A stretch of 48,127 nt of DNA from assembly GCA_024196135.1 (NCBI GenBank), contig JAMQCK010000155.1, positions 1-48,127 of the forward strand, read 5' to 3'. Of this stretch, positions 10,945 to 20,364 are shown one piece after another; the stretch's first letter is position 1, and each line of letters opens with the position of its first letter. Source of the DNA: Pleurotus ostreatus/Saccharomyces cerevisiae fusant (lineage: Eukaryota; Opisthokonta). The notes beneath the pieces were generated by a model, which did not search any database, had not been told where the DNA came from, and saw nothing but the letters and a program-made list of their open reading frames with translations. The translations under genes and the position numbers were made by a program.

Positions 10945-11613
10945 ATGAATGCTCTCTCGATCCTACGCACCGCGAGACGAGCACGTCTAGCAACTCGAGG
11001 CACGACCCTGGTCGCGTCGACTTCGCGGACAACCTACTCACCACGACACGCATGCGTCACAATACGATCCATGTCCTCCTCTGTGCCGGACGACCATCCC
11101 AAAGACGACAAGATCCCCCACCGCACCGTCCGTATCGTCGCGCAAGACGGCGTCGGCCCACCAACCTCACTCTCCACTATCCTGGCTGCCATTGACAGAA
11201 AGAACTTCTTCGTCGAGCTCGTGAGCCACCATAAGGAGACCGGCGCACTCGTCAAGATCATTGACAAGCGCGAACGGGCACGGTGGCTGAAGGAGCAGAA
11301 GCAACGCGCCAAGGCAGCGAAGAAGCCCGCGCCGAAGGAGATGCAGTTGACCTGGGCTACCGACGGACACGATCTGGAGCACAAGCTGTCGAAAGTGCGC
11401 AAGGATCTATCTCGTGGCGCGCGCGTCGACATCGCACTCGCGCAGAAGTCCGGGCAGAAGGAGCTCACCGCCAAGGAGAAGCAGCAGAAGTTGCAGGGAA
11501 TCGTGGACAGTCTACAGGACGTCTCGACGGAGTGGAAGCCGCGGGAGGTTCGGAAGCACGTAGCTACAATCTATCTGGAGAGTACGGTCTCGCCAAACGA
11601 TGGTGATTCTTAG
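10945..11613 (+). CDS. Mitochondrial translation initiation factor IF-3
   Basis: Single exon, 222 aa from the Met at 10945. The first 40 residues are rich in Arg, Ser and Thr and lack acidic residues, as expected for a mitochondrial presequence. The IF-3 N-domain follows (VRIVAQDGVGPPTSLSTIL, then FFVELVSHHKETGALVKIID), then a Lys-rich linker. The C-domain has LTWATDGHDLEHKL and YLEST. In this family the protein binds the small mitoribosomal subunit and assists start-codon selection. The gene is tail-to-tail with the PPR gene, with 89 bp between stop codons. Confidence 0.85.
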   Translation: MNALSILRTARRARLATRGTTLVASTSRTTYSPRHACVTIRSMSSSVPDDHPKDDKIPHRTVRIVAQDGVGPPTSLSTILAAIDRKNFFVELVSHHKETGALVKIIDKRERARWLKEQKQRAKAAKKPAPKEMQLTWATDGHDLEHKLSKVRKDLSRGARVDIALAQKSGQKELTAKEKQQKLQGIVDSLQDVSTEWKPREVRKHVATIYLESTVSPNDGDS

Positions 11614-11702
11614 AGACCATCCGTCGTGCTTGTTCAGCCATTCGCTCGAGGCCTTCGCAATACTACATTCAAACGAGCTATAGGTAATCTAGAATAAGTA
11701 CT

Positions 11703-14645
11703 TCACGATCGCTGTGTGTCCCTCCTCTGCCGCATCCTACGCCCGACTGACATCCGACTGAGCGGTAACCCTTTCGTCTTCGACACCGGGATACGATGAG
11801 TCCGGCGCTTGCACGACCTCCGCCTCCTCGGAAACGCATACGGTGCCCTGTCCACTCTCGCTATCCCTTCCCAGCTGATCCTCTCCACCGGCATACGCCC
11901 AACAAGCAACGGGCGCAATGCGACCGGAATCGCGTGGCCCGCCTTCTGCATATCCGCCATCACCTGCCCAAGTTCCCTACTGCAGGCGGGACGCTTCTGT
12001 AGCTGGTCGTACTTCTGCATGGCTGAACGCAGCTGGCAGCGCGCAGCAAAGGCCGACAAGGGCTTGCTTGCCCACGAGACGACAGGTCGCCCCCTGTCCC
12101 TGGGCCTCGAGAAAGCATCGAGAGCGGCGTTGAAGAAGCGCGCGTCGGGCTCGGGGCGCTGACCGAGCAGGCGGTTGTGTACATTGCGGGCCTTCTGCAG
12201 CTTCAGGAAGACGTCCTGCGCACCGCTGTACATGGAGGCGTACAGCAGGCGCGCCGCCTTCCGCCCGTTCAAGCTGCGTGCGACAGCCTTGCCCTTGATG
12301 TAGCGAGTCCATCCAGAAACGTGTATCTTGTCGCGCGGATTCCAGCTGACGCGGCCGGTGTGGATATCGAGCGTGCGGGTGAGAGTGAACCGTCGCGCCT
12401 CGCCAGCGTAACACTGCAGCATGAGCGTGTACGCATGTATGGGCAGACACCAAGGCTTCCAGTGGGGTTGCGAGGTTCCCGCCTTTCGACGCTGCCAGCT
12501 CGCACGTTCGGCCCGCTTGGCAAGCAGCCAGACCCGTTCGGCCAGCCCAGTACGACCCGCCTTGACCAAAGCGTTGAGGACGGCAACGTAGACCTGAGGC
12601 CCATGGCTCGCCGCCTGCAGTAAGTCGCGCTTGCGAGTCTCAACGTCCGTATTGAGGCGCTGATCATGACACCTGCGGTACCCGGCGGGATGGTCGACGA
12701 GATAGAGCTGGGGGAGAATGTCGAAGACGGTGTCCGCGATCTCACCCGGGTTGCCGGTGGCCGTCAGATGGGTGACCCATACATTGAGTGTACGCTCGTC
12801 CGGGGCGATAGGAGAAAGAAGAGGACGTAGATCCAATTCATCCTCCTGCAGCTGTGCCAGAGCAGCACTGAACTCGGTTTTTCTCCGCTGAAAGGGTGCA
12901 AGCTGGGAACGACCGTGTTCCTGGTTAGTCCTTGTAGACTTCGCGGGGGAGAAAGCAGATGATCCATCCCGGCGGAACATCTCCAGGACCTGTTGCGCGA
13001 TGTCTGACCGCCGTAATAGAGTAGCCGAGCGTAGCAAGATGTTCGCTGTCGCGGTGTCCGGCTTCAGCCTATCAGGATGCTTGTTGACCATATAGTCAAG
13101 CACCTGCTCAGCCTTCTTCAGCGACAGACGATGCCGGAGGGCATAGTGTAGTAGGGCATTACAGCTCCGCACGGTGAGCGGGCGCATGACGTCCTCGAAC
13201 GTCTCCCGAGGGTACTGTATTCGCGGTCGCCCTGGAGGAGGCGGCACAGGATCCAAGCGTCGTCGAATAGGCAGGTTGTTAAGCAGGCGGTTCAGCACGT
13301 TGTGACAGTACGAATACGCCTCGACACGCCGGTACCCACCCTCCGCTCCAGGATCAGGGATCCAAGCATACCGCATAACCCGTGGACATCGATATATGGA
13401 GCGGATGAGCATGCCCAAATCGGTGTACGGGAGCAGGCGATTGTCTAGGAGGTAGGCAAGGTTGACCAGTGCTTGCAGCGCCGCATTGAGGGCGGAGGCG
13501 GGACCCGACTCGAGCTCCTCGGCCGCAAGCGTGTCATCAACGGCGACGAGAATATCGTGCAGCTGCGCGCGATAAGTCGAGGCATCCGCCCGGATGAAGC
13601 GCGCATGGTGGCGATCGCGCGGGGTGGCCTCGACAGTCGGGTCAATCTCCTCCGGGACAAGCATGTCGTTGACCTGCGCCTGTATGACCCGTGCCGTCTT
13701 CCAGTCCGCGCAGAGGGCACTGAAGAGCATGGTCACCAGGACGAGCTCGCCATTGAGGATGCAAAGCTTCATCAAGTGTGTGAACATGCCATCCGTACGA
13801 CGGTGTCGCGATCGACGAGCAGCCTCCAACAACTGCAGAGCCATATCGGCCCCGGGGTTGTCGTGGAACCGAGCGGTCCGTATTGTAAGGTAGACCGTCG
13901 GATTATACTGTCGTACCATGGATCGGAAGTAGTGTCGAACGGGCGACTCGTTAGGGAGCGGTGACAAGAATTTGATGACCCCTTCCAGGGAACGATGGTG
14001 GAACTCGACGCCCGCCTCCATCATTTTTATCGAGAAGCGGTATGCCAGTTCAGGCTGGCCGGCGCGTAGGAGAGAGTGTAGGAGTGCGTGAGCAGCAAGA
14101 CGGGGGTTGACCGTCTGGCCGAACTGGAGCGCGACATCCGCGTAGCGGGGAAGGTCGCGGCCATAGCCAGACAGGTCTTGAGCGGACGCGTCAAATGCGG
14201 GATCGTTCGAGTATTTGACAGCGTGGAAGATGTAGAAAGCGTCACCGAAGGCCTTCTGAGCGACACAAAGTCGTATAGACTGTGCCGCCATCCGAGAGGC
14301 ATGGGCAGAAGACGTCTTCGGGGGCGAGGGAGGACTATATGCCGTGTTAGGGGGAGCAGGTTGAGCCTGAGAGATATAAGCAGGCCGCTTGACGGTTGTA
14401 GGAGGAAAGTGATGATATACATGAGGAGAGGATGCCGGTTCAAGTGCAGCCTGCGTCGAGAGTGTGCGGTGATATGGGATGTTGAGGTATGCGCCGATCG
14501 TTGTACGACGGCGGGAGGCCGTCTGATGCCGGCTCGTGGTGTGCTTGCTGCATGGCGGACCTGTTAGGACCGCTGCGCGTCGGGGCGCCGAGCAGCGGGC
14601 AGTACCGACGACACTAGCGATTCTCGGCGACCAGAGACATTGCAT
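11703..14645 (-). CDS. PPR-type helical repeat protein, probably mitochondrial
   Basis: A single uninterrupted exon of 980 aa, unusual here because most neighbours have several introns. The N-terminus (SPRIASVVGTARCSAPRRAA) is basic and hydroxylated, like a mitochondrial presequence. Pentatricopeptide-like helix pairs recur, most clearly in the middle: CNALLHYALRHRLSLKKAEQ, then TANILLRSATLLRRSDIAQQ, and later YVAVLNALVKAGRTGLAERV. The C-terminal 50 residues are Arg/Lys-rich (PRRRRSCKRRTHRIPVSK), which would suit RNA binding. PPR proteins of this size act in organellar RNA maturation, stability or translation. The target RNA cannot be read from the sequence. Confidence 0.82.
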   Translation of the reverse strand: MQCLWSPRIASVVGTARCSAPRRAAVLTGPPCSKHTTSRHQTASRRRTTIGAYLNIPYHRTLSTQAALEPASSPHVYHHFPPTTVKRPAYISQAQPAPPNTAYSPPSPPKTSSAHASRMAAQSIRLCVAQKAFGDAFYIFHAVKYSNDPAFDASAQDLSGYGRDLPRYADVALQFGQTVNPRLAAHALLHSLLRAGQPELAYRFSIKMMEAGVEFHHRSLEGVIKFLSPLPNESPVRHYFRSMVRQYNPTVYLTIRTARFHDNPGADMALQLLEAARRSRHRRTDGMFTHLMKLCILNGELVLVTMLFSALCADWKTARVIQAQVNDMLVPEEIDPTVEATPRDRHHARFIRADASTYRAQLHDILVAVDDTLAAEELESGPASALNAALQALVNLAYLLDNRLLPYTDLGMLIRSIYRCPRVMRYAWIPDPGAEGGYRRVEAYSYCHNVLNRLLNNLPIRRRLDPVPPPPGRPRIQYPRETFEDVMRPLTVRSCNALLHYALRHRLSLKKAEQVLDYMVNKHPDRLKPDTATANILLRSATLLRRSDIAQQVLEMFRRDGSSAFSPAKSTRTNQEHGRSQLAPFQRRKTEFSAALAQLQEDELDLRPLLSPIAPDERTLNVWVTHLTATGNPGEIADTVFDILPQLYLVDHPAGYRRCHDQRLNTDVETRKRDLLQAASHGPQVYVAVLNALVKAGRTGLAERVWLLAKRAERASWQRRKAGTSQPHWKPWCLPIHAYTLMLQCYAGEARRFTLTRTLDIHTGRVSWNPRDKIHVSGWTRYIKGKAVARSLNGRKAARLLYASMYSGAQDVFLKLQKARNVHNRLLGQRPEPDARFFNAALDAFSRPRDRGRPVVSWASKPLSAFAARCQLRSAMQKYDQLQKRPACSRELGQVMADMQKAGHAIPVALRPLLVGRMPVERISWEGIARVDRAPYAFPRRRRSCKRRTHRIPVSKTKGLPLSRMSVGRRMRQRRDTQRS

Positions 14646-15145
14646 ATGGCTTTCATAACTGCAAGACGCAGATCGTCAGACGGTGGCTGAAGTAGTACTA
14701 AACTTCACGCACCAGCCGTTGAGGGCGTTGCTATCAGCGACAAGTCTGGCGCCTTCGCAGATGCACCCTCAGTACTGTCTGTCCGCCGACGTCCGCCTTT
14801 TATGTTGTAGTCGTCGGGGGACGCAGGAACGTTGAAGAGGTCGAGTCGAGCGCGGCGAATGGATCGGGCCCGGGCCTCGACCCCGCACCCTCACGTGGTT
14901 CAGCATGGCGGGACCCACAACCACCTACGCTACGCTAATCTCGCCTTAAATTCAGGTCTGTCTGCGCGTTCGGGTACCCAGAAGAAGTGGATCCAGTACT
15001 CGAGTTCAGTTTCCCTTCGTGACTGGATTATCTCTTACCGCAACTCCTAAGAAGGCCGAAAACCTCATTATTGTGGGTATACTGGTGCGTGCGTGAAACG
15101 AGACGTGCGACATGTCAAACTCTGCTGCTATAGTACAAGTCGAGT
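14646..15145. other. Spacer: PPR promoter and SEC14 3' flank
   Basis: A 500-bp stretch between the PPR start and the SEC14 stop, both on the minus strand. It contains an E-box (CACGTG) within CCTCACGTGG near 14890. No gene is visible. Confidence 0.45.
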
Positions 15146-16191
15146 TTAGGCAGCTGCAGGCGCCGACTCGTTCCAGGGACCAGCATCGCTCAGCGAGCAG
15201 CCGCCCGGGCAGTTGCACTTTCCCCCCAGCTCCGATGGCAAGTTCTCCTCCCCGATCTGCGCAATCAACTCCGCCTTGTAGTTCGACCCCAAGATCTTAA
15301 TCTTCTCCTGCGTAACCGGGTCGAGCCAGCCCTTAATGACTGCCCACACGGTGGTAAACGCCCACGGCGCGTTGATGATGTAGAACTTGCCCATGCATTC
15401 TGGGTAGCGGTCCTGACCGATTGAGCTAGCCGCCATGACGTAGTCCTTGACGCGGTAGAAGCTGGAGATAGAGACATTGTTCAGGTCCATTATCGTGCAG
15501 GACGTCTCGACGGGGTGACCGATGGCGCGCGAGCAGGCGGGAAGGCGCTCCATGAGGAAACGCTCGTACTCCTGCACAAGGCGTTTGAGGAGCCTGTCCT
15601 GTGTCGTGATGCTGTAGAGCGCCTTGATGTCGAGGAAGCCAAGGCGCTCGACGTAAACAGGACGACCGTCCTGAGGAAGGGTCAGCACAACGCCGACAAG
15701 AGCGCTTGTTCCATATGCACCTTGTCCATCTTGTGATAGAACTGCGGATAGTACTTGTTCACCTCCACCTTCTCCTTGAAGTCAAAGTTGCTGCGCGTCG
15801 CGTCAACGGCCTGCCCCTCCACCCCGACGCGCCACGATCCACGTACTGGATGATGTCGTCGACGCCAAAGTCTTTCCGCCACTGCTCCGCGTTGAGGAGC
15901 ATCTCCTTCGATTTCGCATAGTCAAACTTGCGCGCGCGGAGGAATCTACACGATCTCAGCAACGCATGCGCCCCGCCAGGCGGAAAACACGCACCTCAAC
16001 AGCATCGCATCGTCCATCCGCTCGGGCACAAACTTGCCCTCCTCTTGCAGCTCCTTCTTGAGTTTGTCAAGCGCATGCTGCTGAGGTATAGTGAGGTTGC
16101 CGACGCGGCCTGGCAAGGGCTTGAACGTCGGATCGGTGATCGTGACGCCCTGAAGGGTCTGCCCGACGAAAGATTGTTCTTCGGTGGTCAT
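15146..16191 (-). CDS. SEC14: SEC14-like phosphatidylinositol/phosphatidylcholine transfer protein
   Basis: Four exons, 15995-16191, 15847-15945, 15721-15790 and 15146-15670, give 296 aa with consistent phases. The CRAL-TRIO N-domain has [19 protein letters not shown]. The lipid-binding domain has [13 protein letters not shown], then across a junction [11 protein letters not shown], then [19 protein letters not shown] and [18 protein letters not shown]. The tail [19 protein letters not shown] is typical of fungal Sec14p. Length matches the roughly 300-aa fungal norm. Sec14p couples phosphatidylinositol and phosphatidylcholine exchange to Golgi PI4P signalling and vesicle budding. Intron 2 (15791-15846) splits a His codon, and an apparent frame break there disappears once it is spliced out. 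Confidence 0.93.
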
Positions 16192-16686
16192 TGCTGTTGA
16201 GATTGTGCTGGAGGAGGCGGGAAGAAAGAGGCTTGGCGATGGGCGGAGACAAGCAGTGGCTTGGAGAAGTGTTTGAAGGCGACCTCCAGCAATGATAATG
16301 CGCCTCCAGGCAGATCGGAGCGGAGTCCGGATAGGAGATCGTTCGCACGGTCTAGTTGGCCACGACAAGACACGATGGCACGACTTGCTACAGTCTGGTT
16401 TCCATTCGAGTACAGTCTGGCTCCATAGCCGGTCGATTCCCGCACCGAGGCAGGCGACGGACATTGTACAGTACAATACAAAAGCTGCACGCGAGATTAG
16501 AATTATTAGACAAGTCATGTACCGTCGAGTATTCTACGAAGAGTGGGGTAATAGGTTGGTCAACGAACAACAGCAACTTCGCGCGAGCAGCACAACATGG
16601 TGGGGATATAAGCGAACAGAACATAGTGAGCATGCACTGCACGAGCTCGGATAAGTGAAGACTCGAAGGGGACGGCTGCGTGCGTA
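16192..16686. other. Spacer: SEC14 promoter
   Basis: 495 bp between the SEC14 start codon and the RIC8 stop codon. No TATA box or other gene is evident. Open frames here are short and overlap on both strands. Confidence 0.4.
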
Positions 16687-18798
16687 TTAGCCCATCTTGC
16701 CTTCCTGAATGGCTTTCCTTATAGGATTCTGCTCCTTGGGCATGGCGCCCGTACGCTCCAGCCTGTCGAAAAGAACAAACAACTTTTCCATCTCCGCTTC
16801 CTTCTCCTCCTCGGTCATTTCGGGCTCTGGTGGCCGGTGCTCCTGCACTGAGCCAGTGATAGGGTTGATGGAGGCTCCTGGAACACTGGATGCCGCGCCT
16901 GAGTCAGACGGCGGCGGCGGGGCGCTCATAATCCCCTTATTGAAGAGGTAGCCAGCAACGTGACCATATCCAAACAGTGAAGACATGATAGAAGCTGAGA
17001 AAACAGTCAGAGGATGCACACCAGCTCTCGCAATCCCAGGACTTACGATCTGAGTCGGAGACGACGAAGAACAGCTCTCCAACGGCGTCCTTCAACATGG
17101 GATGATACACGGATGAGAGAAGGCGTATACACCGCCCAAGCGTGTCCTTGCGCGTTTCCAGCGGTGCAGACCGGTCGAGATCGGTAGGGACGAGCCATTC
17201 GCGCATGCGCGCACGCGAGTTCTCGTCTGCGGTACACAGGCGTGTGATGAGTACGACAAGCGGCGTGAGCATGTCATCGATGGTGCTCCCGATGTTGCCG
17301 CCGGTCTCGTTCTCCTTCTTCACCCCTTCTCGCACGCTGATGTCGTCCGGCTCGATGTCGCCTGGGAAGTAGTGCGAGAAGGACACGTCGAAGAGATCGT
17401 GGGCGCGGCCGAGGACATCAGGAGCGCGGAAGGGCTGCGGAGATCGTGACATGGAACGACGCCCACCCGACAAAACGTTGAGCGCACGATCCAACGTCGA
17501 GGGCTTGGGCGATGAGGTGGGCGTTGTCGGCGGAGACGTGCTGCGGGATGACCGGCCACTGGTGCTGCCACTACCAGATCGCCCGCTGGCCTGCGGTCTT
17601 GTGCTTGTTGATGCCCGGCCTGCGGAGCTGCTGGCCACCGAGCTGGCTGTCTTCGGGCTGGGGGAAGTTGATCCGAACCAGAGCGGCTTGAGATTGGGCG
17701 TGATGGGTATTGTGATTAGCGAGTGAATAACGTGGGTGAGTGGCGCCGTAAGCGGCGCAGGGAATGTGGGAGGTAGGGTCGTAAAGAGGCGAAGGAGAGG
17801 GGGGAGAAGCCTAGGGTACTGGTCAGCATCGGCGGACGGTGTTGTGTCGGCAGAATTCACCCGTCGAGCTTGGAGCTCCAGTAGTCTCCCATGACCTTGC
17901 GCTCCTCAGGACTTGCATTGGCAGCCGGGTCCGTAGGTTCTCCGGCCATCTGCAGAACTTGGTTAAGTACGCCGGCAGTGGTCATGGCAAAACAACGCAC
18001 CTTGGGGTAATGCATGAGGATGTTGAAGGTGAACTTGAGCAGATCTGTCGTGGCTTCGCGTGACATTTTCGTCCCGGACAGGATGGCAGTCGTGAGCGAA
18101 TCCAGCTTTGCCTCAATTGTATCCACGATGTTCTTGCCATGTCGCTTCTCGTCGACAAGAGACGTTAAGAATGAGGACTGGATAACGGTGGCCAGAAGGA
18201 GGATTCGAGAGATGATGAAAATCTGGTCCGGGGTGGATGACTTCTCCAGAAGCGTGATGCACTGCTCGCCACCAGAGACGTCCTTCTCGATAAAGGTGAC
18301 TCTGGCGCCTTCGATGAGAAGGAGGGTATTGGCTATGCATCTGAGCGCCTCGCATGATGCATCGGGATCGTCCTTGAAGGTGCTGTTGGCAAATGAGAGT
18401 AGGGTGGACAACGTGGAGGCCTTGGCGATGACCTGCGCGCCAGAGGGATGCTTGCCCAGATTCTTCACTGCCAGCAGTGCTTGCGCAGTGTCTGGAAGGG
18501 GGTGAGGTCCAGATGGAAAACACTGGTGCAGCTACGCACCCTTGGGAATCAAGCGACCGCTGGCGCCCTTCTGCGATCCTGTCGTAGCCTTAACGTCGGC
18601 GATCAGCGCTTCCACCAGCTGCTGCCTTGACTGAGTGTCAACGGCCGTGGGTGGGGCTGGTCAATACAGATGAGCACCCGGATCGGAAGGGGAGGCGATA
18701 AGAGCAGTACCGTTAATTATACGCTGCAGAACATTATCGACATCGGACCTGGGGCTCGATGCGGACAGCGCCGTGTACGATGCGAGGAGTTCAGACAT
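16687..18798 (-). CDS. RIC8: Synembryn/RIC8, G-alpha chaperone and exchange factor
   Basis: Five exons (18711-18798, 18540-18656, 17861-18491, 17047-17810, 16687-16994) splice to 635 aa with all phases consistent. Armadillo-type helices typical of synembryn appear throughout: ALRCIANTLLLIEGAR, IISRILLLATV, TDLLKFTFNILMHYP and LPPLLRLFTTLPP. The C-terminal signature spans the last junction: FFVVSDSD, then SLFGYGHVAGYLFNKGI. A Ser/Thr/Pro/Gly-rich insertion of about 65 residues (roughly 310-375) interrupts the helical core and is probably disordered. RIC8 binds GDP-bound G-alpha, acting as a folding chaperone and non-receptor GEF in fungal growth and mating signalling. Confidence 0.92.
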
Positions 18799-19035
18799 GC
18801 GCTTCAAGAGCGTGAACGCAGACTAGCAGACAACGAGGCGCCGTATAGCCAGCAATTGGCGTCAAGAACGGAGGGATGTGTTCGGGCGAGGGTCGGGGAA
18901 GGAAAGGAAAGGAAAGACTGACAAATTGGTCGACGGCTGACCGGGACGCAGATTCCGCCAAAATGAAATGTCCTGGCGCGCACAACAGTCGCAACCGGCC
19001 AAGCTCAATCTGGCAGCGATGGCAACCGCGACAGA

Positions 19036-19500
19036 TCACGTAAACGTGGCAGTATCTTTCAAGCGGCTGTACAGATTCGACTCAATGAACTGGTGGGGGA
19101 GGCGGGGGCAGAGAGGGCAGCTGAAAGTCCAACTTCTGCAAGAACTCCGTCAAGCTCAGGATCACCGCCTCAGGCACCCGTAGCCATAATGGCAATTAGA
19201 GCGTGATATACAGAGCGGTACAAATACAAATCCAGCGTAAAGACTAACGACATGATGACAGAACAAGACGGAGGCTTACGTGCGATCGAGGGAATGACGA
19301 CCTGAATTATGGACGCAAACAGCGTTGGGCAACACTCTGTGATAAATCCCGAGTGACAGACTAGCGAGCTGCGAAGGAGTTGCAGCACTGGCGACGCGTC
19401 GCGCGATGGAATCCTGCAAGCTGCCAAGAAGCCTTGCCACCCTCACGCCTGTCAGGCCTTTGATGAGGAACAACCTATAGAACAATTATGAACACGCAAG
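19036..19500 (-). other. Unassigned coding-like segment
   Basis: Minus-strand frames here look coding but do not assemble into a complete gene. One segment (19276-19454) encodes GLTGVRVARLLGSLQDSIAR, then SQLASLSLGIYHRVLPN, preceded by a plausible TTCTATAG acceptor. Further along are PEAVILSLTEFLQKLDFQLP and, after a strong pyrimidine-rich CACCAG acceptor at 19090, FIESNLYSRLKDTATFT and a stop at 19036. No start codon was found. The segment abuts the MED10 stop codon (19554). It could be the 3' part of a small gene or a remnant. Confidence 0.3.
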
Positions 19501-19553
19501 TCCGGAATTTTGCCGCGGAGAGGTAGGCTCACCAGTAGAGTCACAGTGACTCC

Positions 19554-20182
19554 TCATGTCCTCGACGAGCCATTCAACGCGATGCCATTCGTCGCAGGAC
19601 CTTCTTCTTTCTTGACATAGACGTCTCCTGCCATCGGGAGCTCAAGCTCGGTTTCTATTCCCGGAAAGCTCTTTGCCAGAGCTTCATTGAGCTCTGAACG
19701 ATAGCGCTACAGCGGTAGCTCAGTATAGAAAGACAACGGCGGTGTTGTTCACTCACGTCAAGGGCCGCAATCTTGGCGTAAGCAAATTGGTTCTCTGCGG
19801 CGACACGCTCAATACGTTCCCGGGTGATGAACTCCGGGTTATGCGCCTCGTCGACATGCTTCAAGACGTCAAAAGGTATCCTGGTGGTTATGTGGTCGGA
19901 CATCATGTCTAGTTGCTCCAGGTGCTTTATCACGTCGTTTCTATCAAGAGATCAAGGTGTGAACAAGGTGCACGTCTTAGTTACTCACACTCTCAGACCG
20001 ACCTGCTTCACGCCCCCACCTGGCTTGTCTCTTTCTTTGGTCGAATCGTTGATTACCGTCGTTCCAAGGTTGTAGAGCGCATTAGCGAGCCCAAAAAGCT
20101 CCATCTCCAAGTCTCCTTGTACGCCATCAGGCGGAGGAGACTGAGAAGAGCGCGGAGAGTCCGGAGCCGGTGGAGCCACCAT
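19554..20182 (-). CDS. MED10: Mediator complex subunit 10
   Basis: Three exons, 19989-20182, 19757-19940 and 19554-19706, give 176 aa. Family features are LEMELFGLANALYNLGT near the N-terminus, then VNDVIKHLEQLDMMSDHITT and IPFDVLKHVDEAHNPEFITR. The end of the domain is ENQFAYAKIAALDRYRSELN, then ALAKSFPGIE. This is the MED10/Nut2 fold of the Mediator middle module, which links activators to RNA polymerase II. The start was chosen as the Met at 20182, which begins a Pro/Ser-rich leader; an in-frame Met lies further upstream. The gene is divergent from the Ser-rich orphan. Confidence 0.9.
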
Positions 20183-20364
20183 GATTTTCGAGTGGACTTG
20201 CGGGCGATGAGAACAGCCCTGATGGGCGGAGGCAAGTTCGACTTCGTCCCAATGTGGATGAAGTCCCACGCTATCGCGTGTTGATGAACCTTCCTTCCCG
20301 CTTTCCCAAAACGGACATCCCATTGTCATCCGTATTCCTTCATCTCGCGGAGTTCGCGGCCATC
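20183..20364. promoter_or_regulatory. Compact divergent promoter
   Basis: Only 182 bp separate the MED10 start codon from the preferred start of the Ser-rich orphan. If the upstream in-frame Met at 20254 is used instead, the spacer shrinks to 71 bp. Confidence 0.45.

Noticed and set aside
15780..15850. Apparent frameshift in SEC14 between DDII and NFDF
   Set aside because: A 56-nt GTACGT..GCGCAG intron (15791-15846) restores the frame and the expected protein.
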